Assembly: GCF_003590795.1 (NCBI RefSeq) | Contig: NZ_QYUL01000001.1 | Coordinates: forward strand, 327,001-391,000 | Direction: 5' to 3' | DNA: 64,000 nt | Origin: Azospirillum cavernae | Lineage (GTDB): Bacteria > Pseudomonadota > Alphaproteobacteria > Azospirillales > Azospirillaceae | Part shown: positions 50,217-58,470 of the stretch, piece by piece | How positions within the stretch are numbered: position 1 is the first letter of the stretch | How the letters are laid out: each line of letters opens with the position of its first letter | Program-made: the position numbers and the translations under genes | Notes under the pieces: generated by a model | What the model was told of the DNA's origin: nothing | What the model saw: the letters and a program-made list of their open reading frames with translations, nothing else | Database searches by the model: none

Positions 50217-53200
50217 ATGTCCAAACGTCTCCGCTACCGCCTGTCGCTCGATCTCGGGACCAACAGCGTTGGTTTCTGCCTGCTCGATCTGAACGGAGAG
50301 GGGCGGCCTTGCCGGGTGCGGCGCATGGGCGTGCGGATTTTTCCCGATGGGCGCGATCCCAAATCCCAGGAATCGCTGGCCGCCGACCGGCGGCTGGCGC
50401 GGTCGATGCGGCGGCGGCGCGACCGTTATCTGCGGCGGCGCGCGGTTCTGATGAACGCGCTGATCGCCTGCGGCCTGATGCCGACGGACGAGGCCGCGCG
50501 CAAGGCGCTGGAGGTGGAGCGGGATCCCTACGAGCAACGCGCGCTCGCGGTGACGCAGCCGTTGCCCGCGCCCCAGCTTGGCCGCGCGCTGTTCCACCTG
50601 AACCAGCGGCGCGGCTTCAAGAGCAACCGCAAGGCGGGCGGCGACGAGGCCGAGGCGGGCAAGGTCAAGACCGGCGTTTCCGCCCTGAAGGAGGAAATGA
50701 AAAAGGCCGACGCCCAAACGCTGGGGGTCTGGCTGGCGGCGCGCCACAAGAACCGCCAGCCGGTGCGGGCGCGGCTGACCGGCAGCGGGGCCAAGGCGTC
50801 CTACGGCTTTTACCCCGACCGCGCCCTGGTGCTGGAAGAGTTCCAGGCGATCCGCGCCGCGCAGGCGCCGCATCACCCCAACCTGTCGGCGGCGCAGTGG
50901 GACCGGATCGAGTCGATCATCTTCCACCAGCGCCCGCTGCGCCCGGTGCGCCCCGGCAAATGCACCCTGTTCCCGGCGGAGGAGCGGGCGCCCTGGGCGC
51001 TGCCCATCGCCCAGCAATTCCGCATCCTGACGGAGCTTGCCAACCTGCGCTTTGAACGGCCCGGCGCAGCCGCCTGGGGCCTGACCGCCGAGGAGCATTC
51101 CCGCCTGTTCGACCGGCTGTGTCACAAGGGCGATTTGACCTTCAAGGCGTTGGCGAAGGAGCTGGCCCTGCCGCCTGACGCGAAAATCAATCTGGAGGAC
51201 GACAAGCGCGACCGGCTGAAGGGCGACGCCGTGGCCGACGCGCTGGCGGCGGAAAAGGGAAAGCGGCGGCGCATCGGCGCGGCCTGGCGCGCTTTTTCCC
51301 CCCAGCGCCAGCGGGAGATCGTCGGTCGCCTGCTCGACGCCGAGGATGAAGGGGAATTGGCGGCGTGGCTGGTGTCCGATCTGGGGTTGGATTGGGAGCT
51401 GGCGACCCTGATGGCCGAACGCCCCGGCCTGCCCGAGGGCCATTGCCGCCTGAGCGAAAAGGCGCTGGAGCTGGTGGTGCCGGAAATGCGCGACCGCCAT
51501 TTGGATTACAGCGAGGCGGTGGAGGCGATGGGCCTGCATCACTCCGATTTCCGTCCCGACCGGCTGTTGGATCTCCTGCCCTATTACGGCGAGCCGCTGG
51601 AGCGCTTCATCGCCTTTGGCACCGGCGAGCCGAACGACCCGCCGGAGCGGCGACTCGGGCGCTTTCCCAACCCCACCGTTCACATCGGGTTGAACGAGCT
51701 GCGGCGGCTGGTCAACGCCATCATCGCCCGCTGGGGCAAGCCGGAGGAGATCGTCGTCGAGCTGGCGCGCGACCTGAAGCAAAGCCGCGACGAGCGCGAC
51801 CAGACCCAGCGCGACCAGGCGCTGAACCAGAAAAAGAACGAGGCGCGGGCGGCGGAGCTGCGCGAGCTGGGCGTCGCGGTGAAGGGCGAGGCGCTGCTGC
51901 GCCTGCGCCTGTGGGAGGAGCTGCCCAAGCACGGCGTCGCCCACCTCTGCGTCTACACCGGCAAGCCGATCGGCAAGGCGCAACTGTTCAACGGCGAGGT
52001 GGACATCGACCACATCCTGCCCTTCAGCAAAACCTTGAGCGACGGGGCCGACAACAAGATCGTCTGTTTCCGGTCCGCCAACCGATTCAAACGCAACCGC
52101 ACGCCGTGGGACGCGTTCGGCGTCGCCCCGGTGGAGGGCTATGACTGGGACGGCATCCTGGCGCGCGCCGAATTGCTGCCCAAGAACAAGCGCTGGCGCT
52201 TCCAACCCGACGCCATGGAACGCTTCAACGGCGACAAGGGCTTTCTGGCCCGCCAGCTCAACGAAACCCGGCATCTGTCGAAGATCGCCCGGATCTATCT
52301 GGGCTGCGTCATCCCGTTGGAAAAGGTCCGGGTGGCGCCGGGGCGCTTGACGGCGCTGCTGCGGGCGCGCTGGGGGCTGAACGCGATCCTGTCCGACGCC
52401 AATCTGAAGAACCGCTGCGACCACCGCCACCACGCCATCGACGCCGCCGTTCTGGGCGTCATCGACCAACGGCTGGTGCAGCGGGTGGCCGAGGCGGCGG
52501 AACGGGCGGAGAAGAAGGAGCTTGAACGGCTGTTCGACGGTCTGCCCGACCCGTTCGACGGGGTCAGCGCCGAGTCCTTTGGCGATCAGGTGCGCAACAT
52601 GGCGCGCGGGATCATCGTCTCCCACAAGGCCGAGCATGGCTGGCAAACCCGGATGCACAACGACACCGCCTATGGCCCGGTCGGCGTTCTGCCGAATGGT
52701 CAGCACCAGGTGGTGACGCGCAAACCGCTGTCCGGCCTGACCGCCAAGGATCTGGACAACATCCGCGACCGCAAGCTGGCGGCGGCGCTGGAGGCCCATG
52801 TCGAACGCCAAGCGGCGCAAGGCCGCAGCTTCGCCGAGGCGCTGAGCGGCTTTGAATGGACGGGGGGCGTCGTGCGCCGCGTGCGGATGCTCGACACGCT
52901 GGGCAGCCCGATCCCGATTCGCGATCCGGCGGGGTCGGTGTTCAAACTCTACAAGGGCGACAGCAACGCCTGGTACGAGATCCTGCGCGACGGGCCCGGG
53001 CGCTGGGCCGGGCGAATCGTCAGCACCTATGAGGCTTACCAGCTTCACCGGGCCTGGCTGGCGGAAACCGGGGCGTCGCGGGCCGAGGATGGCCGCCCCT
53101 TTCTGGAATGGGCCGGGCGGCGGGTGGCGGGCGACCTGGGAACGCCGCTGTTCCGCCTGTTCAAGGGCGACACGCTGGCGCTGGGCGTCGCGCCCGACCG

Positions 53201-53408
53201 CCAGATCATGCGGGTGGTCAAATTTTCGGAGGGGGTGATTACGTTGGCCGCCCATCACGAGGCCGGGGCGTTGAAGGCGCGCGACGCCGACAAGAACGAC
53301 CCGTTCAAATACCGCTACGCCTCCCCCGACGCGCTGCGCAAGGCCCAGGCCCGCCCCGCTGGCGTCGATCCGCTGGGCTACGTCCACGACAACGGCCCGA
53401 TGGAGTGA
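50217..53408 (+). CDS. cas9: CRISPR-associated endonuclease Cas9, type II-C
   Basis: A 1063-aa RNA-guided nuclease, small as usual for II-C. RuvC-I is RYRLSLDLGTNSVGFCLLDL (Asp12). The Arg-rich bridge helix is RRLARSMRRRRDRYLRRR, and HLNQRRGFKSNRK begins the recognition lobe. RuvC-II is EEIVVELARDLK (Glu515), the HNH is GEVDIDHILPFSKTL (His599) with NRFKRNRTPWDAF, and RuvC-III is CDHRHHAIDAAVLGV (His739, Asp742). All catalytic residues are present. The ATG at 50217 follows GGGGAAG; the frame is open to 50061 but that part is non-homologous. GC content matches the host, so it is not a recent AT-rich import. Confidence 0.98.
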   Translation: MSKRLRYRLSLDLGTNSVGFCLLDLNGEGRPCRVRRMGVRIFPDGRDPKSQESLAADRRLARSMRRRRDRYLRRRAVLMNALIACGLMPTDEAARKALEVERDPYEQRALAVTQPLPAPQLGRALFHLNQRRGFKSNRKAGGDEAEAGKVKTGVSALKEEMKKADAQTLGVWLAARHKNRQPVRARLTGSGAKASYGFYPDRALVLEEFQAIRAAQAPHHPNLSAAQWDRIESIIFHQRPLRPVRPGKCTLFPAEERAPWALPIAQQFRILTELANLRFERPGAAAWGLTAEEHSRLFDRLCHKGDLTFKALAKELALPPDAKINLEDDKRDRLKGDAVADALAAEKGKRRRIGAAWRAFSPQRQREIVGRLLDAEDEGELAAWLVSDLGLDWELATLMAERPGLPEGHCRLSEKALELVVPEMRDRHLDYSEAVEAMGLHHSDFRPDRLLDLLPYYGEPLERFIAFGTGEPNDPPERRLGRFPNPTVHIGLNELRRLVNAIIARWGKPEEIVVELARDLKQSRDERDQTQRDQALNQKKNEARAAELRELGVAVKGEALLRLRLWEELPKHGVAHLCVYTGKPIGKAQLFNGEVDIDHILPFSKTLSDGADNKIVCFRSANRFKRNRTPWDAFGVAPVEGYDWDGILARAELLPKNKRWRFQPDAMERFNGDKGFLARQLNETRHLSKIARIYLGCVIPLEKVRVAPGRLTALLRARWGLNAILSDANLKNRCDHRHHAIDAAVLGVIDQRLVQRVAEAAERAEKKELERLFDGLPDPFDGVSAESFGDQVRNMARGIIVSHKAEHGWQTRMHNDTAYGPVGVLPNGQHQVVTRKPLSGLTAKDLDNIRDRKLAAALEAHVERQAAQGRSFAEALSGFEWTGGVVRRVRMLDTLGSPIPIRDPAGSVFKLYKGDSNAWYEILRDGPGRWAGRIVSTYEAYQLHRAWLAETGASRAEDGRPFLEWAGRRVAGDLGTPLFRLFKGDTLALGVAPDRQIMRVVKFSEGVITLAAHHEAGALKARDADKNDPFKYRYASPDALRKAQARPAGVDPLGYVHDNGPME

Positions 53409-53411
53409 CGC

Positions 53412-54395
53412 ATGGGCAGCGCGGCGGCGATCGTCATCGAGGTGGCGGAGGACGGGCGGCATCTGTCGCTCGACCGGGGATTCATGGTGGTGTCCACGCG
53501 CGGCGCGGAAATCGGCCGCGTCCCGCTGGACGACATCGCCGTGCTGATCGGCACGGCGCATGGGCTGACCTATTCCAACAACCTGTTGCTGGCCCTGCTG
53601 GAGCGGGAATGCGCGGTGGTGCTGTGCGGGCGCAACTTCAGCCCGGCGGCGATCCTGTGGCCGATTGACGGGCATCATGTCCAGGCCCAGCGGATGCGGG
53701 CGCAGGCCGACACCACCGACGCCTTCAAGAACCGGCTGTGGCAGGCCATCGCCCGGGCCAAGGTGCGCAACCAGGGCGCGGTGCTGGCGGCGCTGGGCCA
53801 ACCGGCGGGGGCCTTTGTCGAGCTGGCCCGCAAACTGCGCTCCGGCGATCCCGACAACATCGAGGCGCAGGCGGCGCGCCGTTACTGGCCGTTGCTGTTC
53901 GGGGCGGATTTCCGCCGCGACAGCGACGAGCCGGGAATCAACGGCCTGCTGAATTACGGCTACGCCGTCCTGCGCGGCGGCACGGCGCGGGCGGTCGCCG
54001 CCGCCGGTCTGCACCCGACCTTGGGGCTGAAACACTCCAACCGCTCCAACCCCATGTGTCTGGTCGATGATCTGCTGGAACCGTTCCGACCGTTGGTTGA
54101 CCTGCTCGTGCATCGGCTGGTCGCCGAAGGGCGTCTGTCGGTGGATCGGGACGCCAAACGCGCGCTGGCGGGCATCCTGACGCAGGATTTGCGGACGGAG
54201 GCCGGAGTCACCCCGCTGGCGACCTGCCTGTTCCGGCTGGCCTCCTCGCTGGCGCAGACGCTGTTGGGCGAGCGGCAGGTTCTGGACCTGCCGCTGTCGC
54301 CGCTGCCGTTGGATCTCGTTCCCCCACACTCTGGCAAGGGAGGCGCGCATGGCGCTCAGCGCGTATCGTCTCATGTGGATGATGGTGATGTTTGA
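53412..54395 (+). CDS. cas1: CRISPR integrase Cas1
   Basis: A 327-aa type II Cas1 that, with Cas2, inserts new spacers. The metal site is Glu151 (DPDNIEAQAARRYW), His208 (HPTLGLKHSNRSN) and Asp220 (CLVDDLLEPFRP). It starts 3 nt after cas9. The C-terminal ~15 residues, rich in Gly/Ser/His, are encoded by the stretch shared with cas2. Confidence 0.96.
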   Translation: MGSAAAIVIEVAEDGRHLSLDRGFMVVSTRGAEIGRVPLDDIAVLIGTAHGLTYSNNLLLALLERECAVVLCGRNFSPAAILWPIDGHHVQAQRMRAQADTTDAFKNRLWQAIARAKVRNQGAVLAALGQPAGAFVELARKLRSGDPDNIEAQAARRYWPLLFGADFRRDSDEPGINGLLNYGYAVLRGGTARAVAAAGLHPTLGLKHSNRSNPMCLVDDLLEPFRPLVDLLVHRLVAEGRLSVDRDAKRALAGILTQDLRTEAGVTPLATCLFRLASSLAQTLLGERQVLDLPLSPLPLDLVPPHSGKGGAHGAQRVSSHVDDGDV

Positions 54396-54678
54396 TCTGC
54401 CCACCGTGACCAAGACCGACCGGAAAGCCGCGACGAATTTTCGCAATTTCCTGTTGGACGAGGGGTTCGAGATGTCGCAATTCAGCGTCTATCTGCGCTT
54501 TTGCGCTGGCGCCCCACAGGTCGAGGCGCGAATCGGGCGCATCCGAACCAACGTGCCAAAGCGGGGAAAGGTGCAAATCCTGACCTTCACCGACCGCCAA
54601 TACCAGACCATGGTGTGCCTGGAGGCGCGAACGAAGAAAGAACCCGGCGCGAAATACGAACAGTTCAAGCTGTTTTAG
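54349..54678 (+). CDS. cas2: CRISPR endoribonuclease-fold Cas2
   Basis: A 109-aa ferredoxin-like protein: YRLMWMMVMFDLPTVTKTDRKAATNFRNFLLDEGFEMSQFSVYLRFC is the Cas2 signature, with Asp16 at the usual position. It overlaps cas1 by 47 nt, which ties its translation to cas1. No csn2 or cas4 follows, defining subtype II-C. Confidence 0.96.
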   Translation: MALSAYRLMWMMVMFDLPTVTKTDRKAATNFRNFLLDEGFEMSQFSVYLRFCAGAPQVEARIGRIRTNVPKRGKVQILTFTDRQYQTMVCLEARTKKEPGAKYEQFKLF

Positions 54679-54702
54679 CGGGCCGGATTGGCGGATTCAC
54701 GA

Positions 54703-54750
54703 AGAAAAATCCCCGGATAAAGCGTTTGGTGTCAACGCCTTATCCGGGGA
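54703..54750 (-). terminator. Terminator of minus-strand array transcription
   Basis: TCCCCGGATAA (54710-54720) pairs perfectly with TTATCCGGGGA (54740-54750), with an inner GCGTT/AACGC stem. The T-run follows the hairpin on the minus strand (54709-54705). It lies 4 nt beyond the first repeat, showing that the array is read right to left and stops here; it can also end the cas operon. Confidence 0.8.
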
Positions 54751-54753
54751 CCT

Positions 54754-55580
54754 ATTGTAGCCGCTGGGGGATCGGGGTCCAGCCGCAACAAACACGCGCT
54801 CCGCCCTGCCCGCCCCTCTATTGTAGCCGCTGGGGGATCGGGGTCCAGCCGCAACTGGCCTTCCGCGCTGTAGACGGTGTAGGCGATTGTAGCCGCTGGG
54901 GGATCGGGGTCCAGCCGCAACTGCGGCCGGATCATGGTAGGCCATGACCAGATTGTAGCCGCTGGGGGATCGGGGTCCAGCCGCAACGACCAGAAATACA
55001 TGCAGATGCGCAAGGAGATTGTAGCCGCTGGGGGATCGGGGTCCAGCCGCAACTACATCAACCCGTTCGATCAGGCGGCAATCATTGTAGCCGCTGGGGG
55101 ATCGGGGTCCAGCCGCAACGCGCGCCGCGCGCTCTTCAACCTGGATGACATTGTAGCCGCTGGGGGATCGGGGTCCAGCCGCAACCGACCAATCAGGGTT
55201 GCCAAATGGCGGTAGATTGTAGCCGCTGGGGGATCGGGGTCCAGCCGCAACTCAACGGCGCATGACCCCGTAGTGTTTGGCATTGTAGCCGCTGGGGGAT
55301 CGGGGTCCAGCCGCAACCTTCAAATCGGCAGTACCATCAAGACCGCCATTGTAGCCGCTGGGGGATCGGGGTCCAGCCGCAACTGGATCCGACGTGGTGT
55401 TCTGGCGCGAGGAATTGTAGCCGCTGGGGGATCGGGGTCCAGCCGCAACTTTGGTCAAGCTTCCTGTATTTTTCGAGAATTGTAGCCGCTGGGGGATCGG
55501 GGTCCAGCCGCAACGGCGCCAGGGCTGCCTTAAGAAGCGGGCTTATTGTAGCCGCTGGAGGATCAGGGGCCAAATGGATT
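54754..55580 (-). CRISPR. Type II-C CRISPR array, 13 repeats and 12 spacers
   Basis: 36-bp repeats at 66-bp period: twelve identical copies (starts 54754, 54820, 54886, 54952, 55018, 55084, 55150, 55216, 55282, 55348, 55414, 55479) and a degenerate one at 55545. Spacers are 30 nt, except 29 nt at 55450-55478. The crRNA-sense repeat (minus strand) begins GTTGCGGCTGGACC and ends CGGCTACAAT, the II-C pattern. TACAAT is a -10-like box and TGGACC 16 nt before it a -35-like box, so each repeat may carry a promoter as in Neisseria. Several spacers are open in frame and look like coding DNA. Confidence 0.98.
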
Positions 55581-55593
55581 GGTTGTGTCAGGG

Positions 55594-55861
55594 GCTTGAC
55601 CCTTCGGCCCGGTGGAGCGATGTTTCGCGTCGGAGCTTAGAAACCTCCAACTAGGCGGCAAGCCGCCCGCGCGTTTTTTGCGATGCGGCTATTTTCATGC
55701 CCGGAGTCTGTCCGGCGCATACCCCTTTGCCGGGGGTCGGATAATACAACACCCGCAAGGGGAATAATCCGGCCTGTCCTAGTCAGGTTTCTAGCCCCCG
55801 GCGCCAGGGTTGTCGTAGAAAGCGGCCCTCCGTCGGCAACGCCGGACTAGGGGCTATCGCC
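55594..55861 (+). repeat. Leader element, copy B (upstream of second antirepressor-like gene)
   Basis: Matches copy A over its length and copy C over its first ~125 nt. The stem is AGCCGC...GCGGCT (55661-55690). It abuts the degenerate end of the CRISPR array, so it is also the sequence upstream of minus-strand array transcription. Confidence 0.75.
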
Positions 55862-56698
55862 ATGAACAGCATGGGCGACAACGGGCAAGCCTTGCCCGCG
55901 TTATCACTGACCGACATCGACACCACGATCAATCACGAGCCGCGCATTCTGGATCTGCGCTTGGCCGAAGCGTTGGGTTTTGGGCGACCACGCGACATCC
56001 GCCAGTTGATCGAGCGCCACCGCGAGGCGTTGGAACGGCTCGGCGGAATTTGCGGCGCCGTACCGCAAAATCGGGGACGCGGTCGCCCGACGGTTCAATT
56101 CTGGCTGACGAAGAAACAAGCCATCTACATCACCACCAAGGCCGAGACCGACCGCGCCACCGACATCACCATCGCCCTGGTCGAACTGTTCGACGCCGTG
56201 ACCAGCGGCGCCGTTCCCGCCGCCCCGTCGTCGGCGCTGACGCCCGCCGACCTCGACGCCATCGACCGCCGCGCCCGCCGGATCGGGCAGGAGGAGGAAC
56301 AGCGGGCGCGCTCCGCCTTGCTCGCCCAGGCGCTCGACCGTCTGCGCCGGGGCGAGCCGATCGACGCCGCCCACCTCGCCGCCGCCCGCCCCGCCGGATC
56401 CGCCGATCGGCTCCCACCCCCGCCGCCCCGCCGGACCCACGCGCAGAGCGTCGATCTCGCCGTCGCCCACCTCCGCGCCCTGCCGCCCGAGCTGCGCGAG
56501 GAAGGCTTCCGCCTGATGCGCGCCGTCAAGGCCCACAGCGACGCCCTGACGGAGCTGAAAGCCGCGACCGAAGCCATCCACTCCCCCCTCGACACCATCG
56601 CCGACATCCTGGAACGCGAAGCCCACACCCTGCGCCAAACCCTCGCCGCCCAATCCGCCGCCGCGCGCTCCGCCGCCGCTCCAGGGGACCGGGCATGA
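55862..56698 (+). CDS. Antirepressor/Rha-like phage regulator, copy 2
   Basis: A 278-aa paralogue of the protein at 48968. The N-terminal domain is nearly identical (ILDLRLAEALGFGRPRDIRQLIERHREALERLGGIC, FWLTKKQAIYITTKAETDRATDITIALVELFDA); the Ala/Pro-rich middle diverges. Differences are spread through the gene, so the duplication is not very recent or there was separate acquisition. The downstream 70 nt also match copy 1. Together the copies form a direct repeat of about 1.2 kb around the CRISPR-Cas locus. Confidence 0.75.
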   Translation: MNSMGDNGQALPALSLTDIDTTINHEPRILDLRLAEALGFGRPRDIRQLIERHREALERLGGICGAVPQNRGRGRPTVQFWLTKKQAIYITTKAETDRATDITIALVELFDAVTSGAVPAAPSSALTPADLDAIDRRARRIGQEEEQRARSALLAQALDRLRRGEPIDAAHLAAARPAGSADRLPPPPPRRTHAQSVDLAVAHLRALPPELREEGFRLMRAVKAHSDALTELKAATEAIHSPLDTIADILEREAHTLRQTLAAQSAAARSAAAPGDRA

Positions 56699-56762
56699 GG
56701 ACGATCCTGGTGGTTTAGAGGAAGGGCGGCGGCCAAAGACCGCCACCGTCCGCAATCGGACG

Positions 56763-56963
56763 GTGGCCGCCGCCCCCAAGGCCCGCGAGTCCCGCTTCAC
56801 CGCCGCGCTGTCGCTGCCCTGGAGCACGGATCCGTCCGCCCCCGGCGCGATCCTGGCGGAACTGGACGGCGTGCGCCGCTTCCTGCTGGTGGCGCCGGAC
56901 CCGGCGGCGGCGGACGCGGTGCTGCATGTGGTGGAGTTGCGCAACGCTTACTTAAAGCATTGA
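56763..56963 (+). CDS. Small hypothetical protein
   Basis: A 66-aa frame from a GTG, ending ILAELDGVRRFLLVAPDPAAADAVLHVVELRNAYLKH, which reads like a real folded helix-strand segment. No clear ribosome binding site and no family recognised. It lies just after the duplicated block and may be the 3' part of a truncated gene. Confidence 0.35.
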   Translation: MAAAPKARESRFTAALSLPWSTDPSAPGAILAELDGVRRFLLVAPDPAAADAVLHVVELRNAYLKH

Positions 56964-56987
56964 AAAGATGTTCGGAATAGCCTTATG

Positions 56988-58085
56988 TTAATTTTTGCCG
57001 CCTCGGAAAGCATTGGCTGTTTTGCCAAATATATCTGAAACAACATTTGTTGGAAGCATGTCGCTTCCAGTAGCGCTGTGAAAAATTGAAGTCTCTCCTT
57101 TTTTCAGAGAAAAATTTCTTTCTGTTTTTGATAGTTCAATAAATATCTTTGATGACGTTGCCGCGTTGCCCATTTTTAGAGCAGATATGGCAGACAATAC
57201 TTTCATCTCAATGTTAGTTATTTCATTGCTCACGTATTTTTCGTCAATTAGCGTTGACTTGTAGTGTCTGAGGAAGAAAAAGGCAACAACTTCAATCATA
57301 CTCACCAGGCTAATTCGCATAGTATAGTAAAATATTATTGATACATTGTCAGATGATTGAGGATGAGATTCAGAGTATATAAAAGCACCAAGCAGAAATA
57401 TACCAATTACTGCGGTAGTAACTCCCCATGAAAGCGCGGCGGAAGCCTTCTTTGAAAGATTTGCTTGAAATTTTTCAAGCCTATTTTTCATCAAATTTAC
57501 TTTTTCTTCCATAATTTCAGATACAAACTCACTTTTTACGGAGTTTCCGTATTTTTTGTCAATTGCTGCAAACACTTCCGTCGGGATGGATGAACGGACT
57601 ATATCTTTCAATTGATCGGTGATAACTGAGCGATCTTCGCTAGTTATGTGGCGATTGCTGCGAATATCTTCAGCAGATTTTTGCACGGAGTCAATCATGG
57701 CCGCAAGCGTTTGAATGTTAATGTCGCCTCTACCATCTATTTGTTTTTCTCGCGGTGTGATTTTGAAAAGACCCGACAAATAACCAGAAGTATATAGATA
57801 AGTGATAAGGCCAAGAGTAATGATTCCAAGCACTCCAGAAAAAATTCTTATTTGGCTTGTGTATGAATCAAGTGCTATAGCCAAGTAATTTGGCTCGTAT
57901 ACACGAACACTTCCAGACATCAACGCCGTGGCGATGTCTTTCGAAAAAACTATCGATAGGAATACCGCCGCCATCAAGATCACGGCGGTGGCTATTAGAA
58001 AGGATTTTCTATTAACAACAATTGCATTCATCGAGACAATTTCTTGCGCAGACATAGATTTTCTATCTTTGCTTGTATCATCCAT
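56988..58085 (-). CDS. AT-rich four-helix membrane protein of unknown function
   Basis: A 365-aa protein with membrane segments at about residues 29-47, 81-103, 216-237 and 249-272. Soluble helical regions lie between the second and third (about 110 residues) and at the C-terminus (about 90). AGAGG precedes the ATG at 58085. Composition is far more AT-rich than the flanks, as for the SIR2 pair. Not recognised. Its position between leader copies B and C, among defence genes, suggests a single-gene defence or exclusion function, but this is inference. Confidence 0.7.
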   Translation of the reverse strand: MDDTSKDRKSMSAQEIVSMNAIVVNRKSFLIATAVILMAAVFLSIVFSKDIATALMSGSVRVYEPNYLAIALDSYTSQIRIFSGVLGIITLGLITYLYTSGYLSGLFKITPREKQIDGRGDINIQTLAAMIDSVQKSAEDIRSNRHITSEDRSVITDQLKDIVRSSIPTEVFAAIDKKYGNSVKSEFVSEIMEEKVNLMKNRLEKFQANLSKKASAALSWGVTTAVIGIFLLGAFIYSESHPQSSDNVSIIFYYTMRISLVSMIEVVAFFFLRHYKSTLIDEKYVSNEITNIEMKVLSAISALKMGNAATSSKIFIELSKTERNFSLKKGETSIFHSATGSDMLPTNVVSDIFGKTANAFRGGKN

Positions 58086-58250
58086 TCTTATGTACCTCTT
58101 TTGGTTGATTATTGCTTCCAGATGCACTGTTAAGGTTTGTTTATATTAATATCAAGCTGATTTGTCATCATAGTGAATTTCATATGCTTCTATGCGGTAT
58201 GTAGAGTGCCAAAATTCTCATAAATCCCGCGAATACCCTTCCAGCCGCCC

Positions 58251-58374
58251 CTTGCCCCTTCGGCCCGGTGGAGCGATGTTTCGCGTCGGAGCCTGACAAC
58301 TCCATGACTAGGCGGCAAGCCGCCCGCGCGTTTTTTGCGATGCGGCTATTTTCATTCCCTGAGTCTGTCCGGCG
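58251..58374 (+). repeat. Leader element, copy C (orphan)
   Basis: Nearly identical to the first ~125 nt of copy B (CGGCCCGGTGGAGCGATG, the AGCCGC...GCGGCT stem at 58318-58347, GAGTCTGTCCGGCG). It has no antirepressor gene after it; it ends about 100 nt before the methyltransferase gene. It looks like a recombination scar or a captured promoter/leader. Confidence 0.75.
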
Positions 58375-58470
58375 GCGGCGGGTCGTCCATTCTTGAGGGC
58401 GCAAAAACCCGATCGACAGCGCCCCGGAAACCGGCTAACTTGCGGCGTGTTGCATCCGGTTCAGAGAGCT

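Noticed and set aside
50064..54446. Uninterrupted 1460-codon minus-strand frame opposite cas9-cas1
   Set aside because: It is the antisense shadow of GC-rich cas genes; composition is low-complexity and it crosses three real genes with all catalytic motifs on the plus strand.
54697..55654. Several short frames with repeated VAAGGSGSSRN or RLDPDPPAAT peptides
   Set aside because: The 66-bp repeat-spacer period is a multiple of three, so frames stay open through the CRISPR array. They are not repeat proteins.
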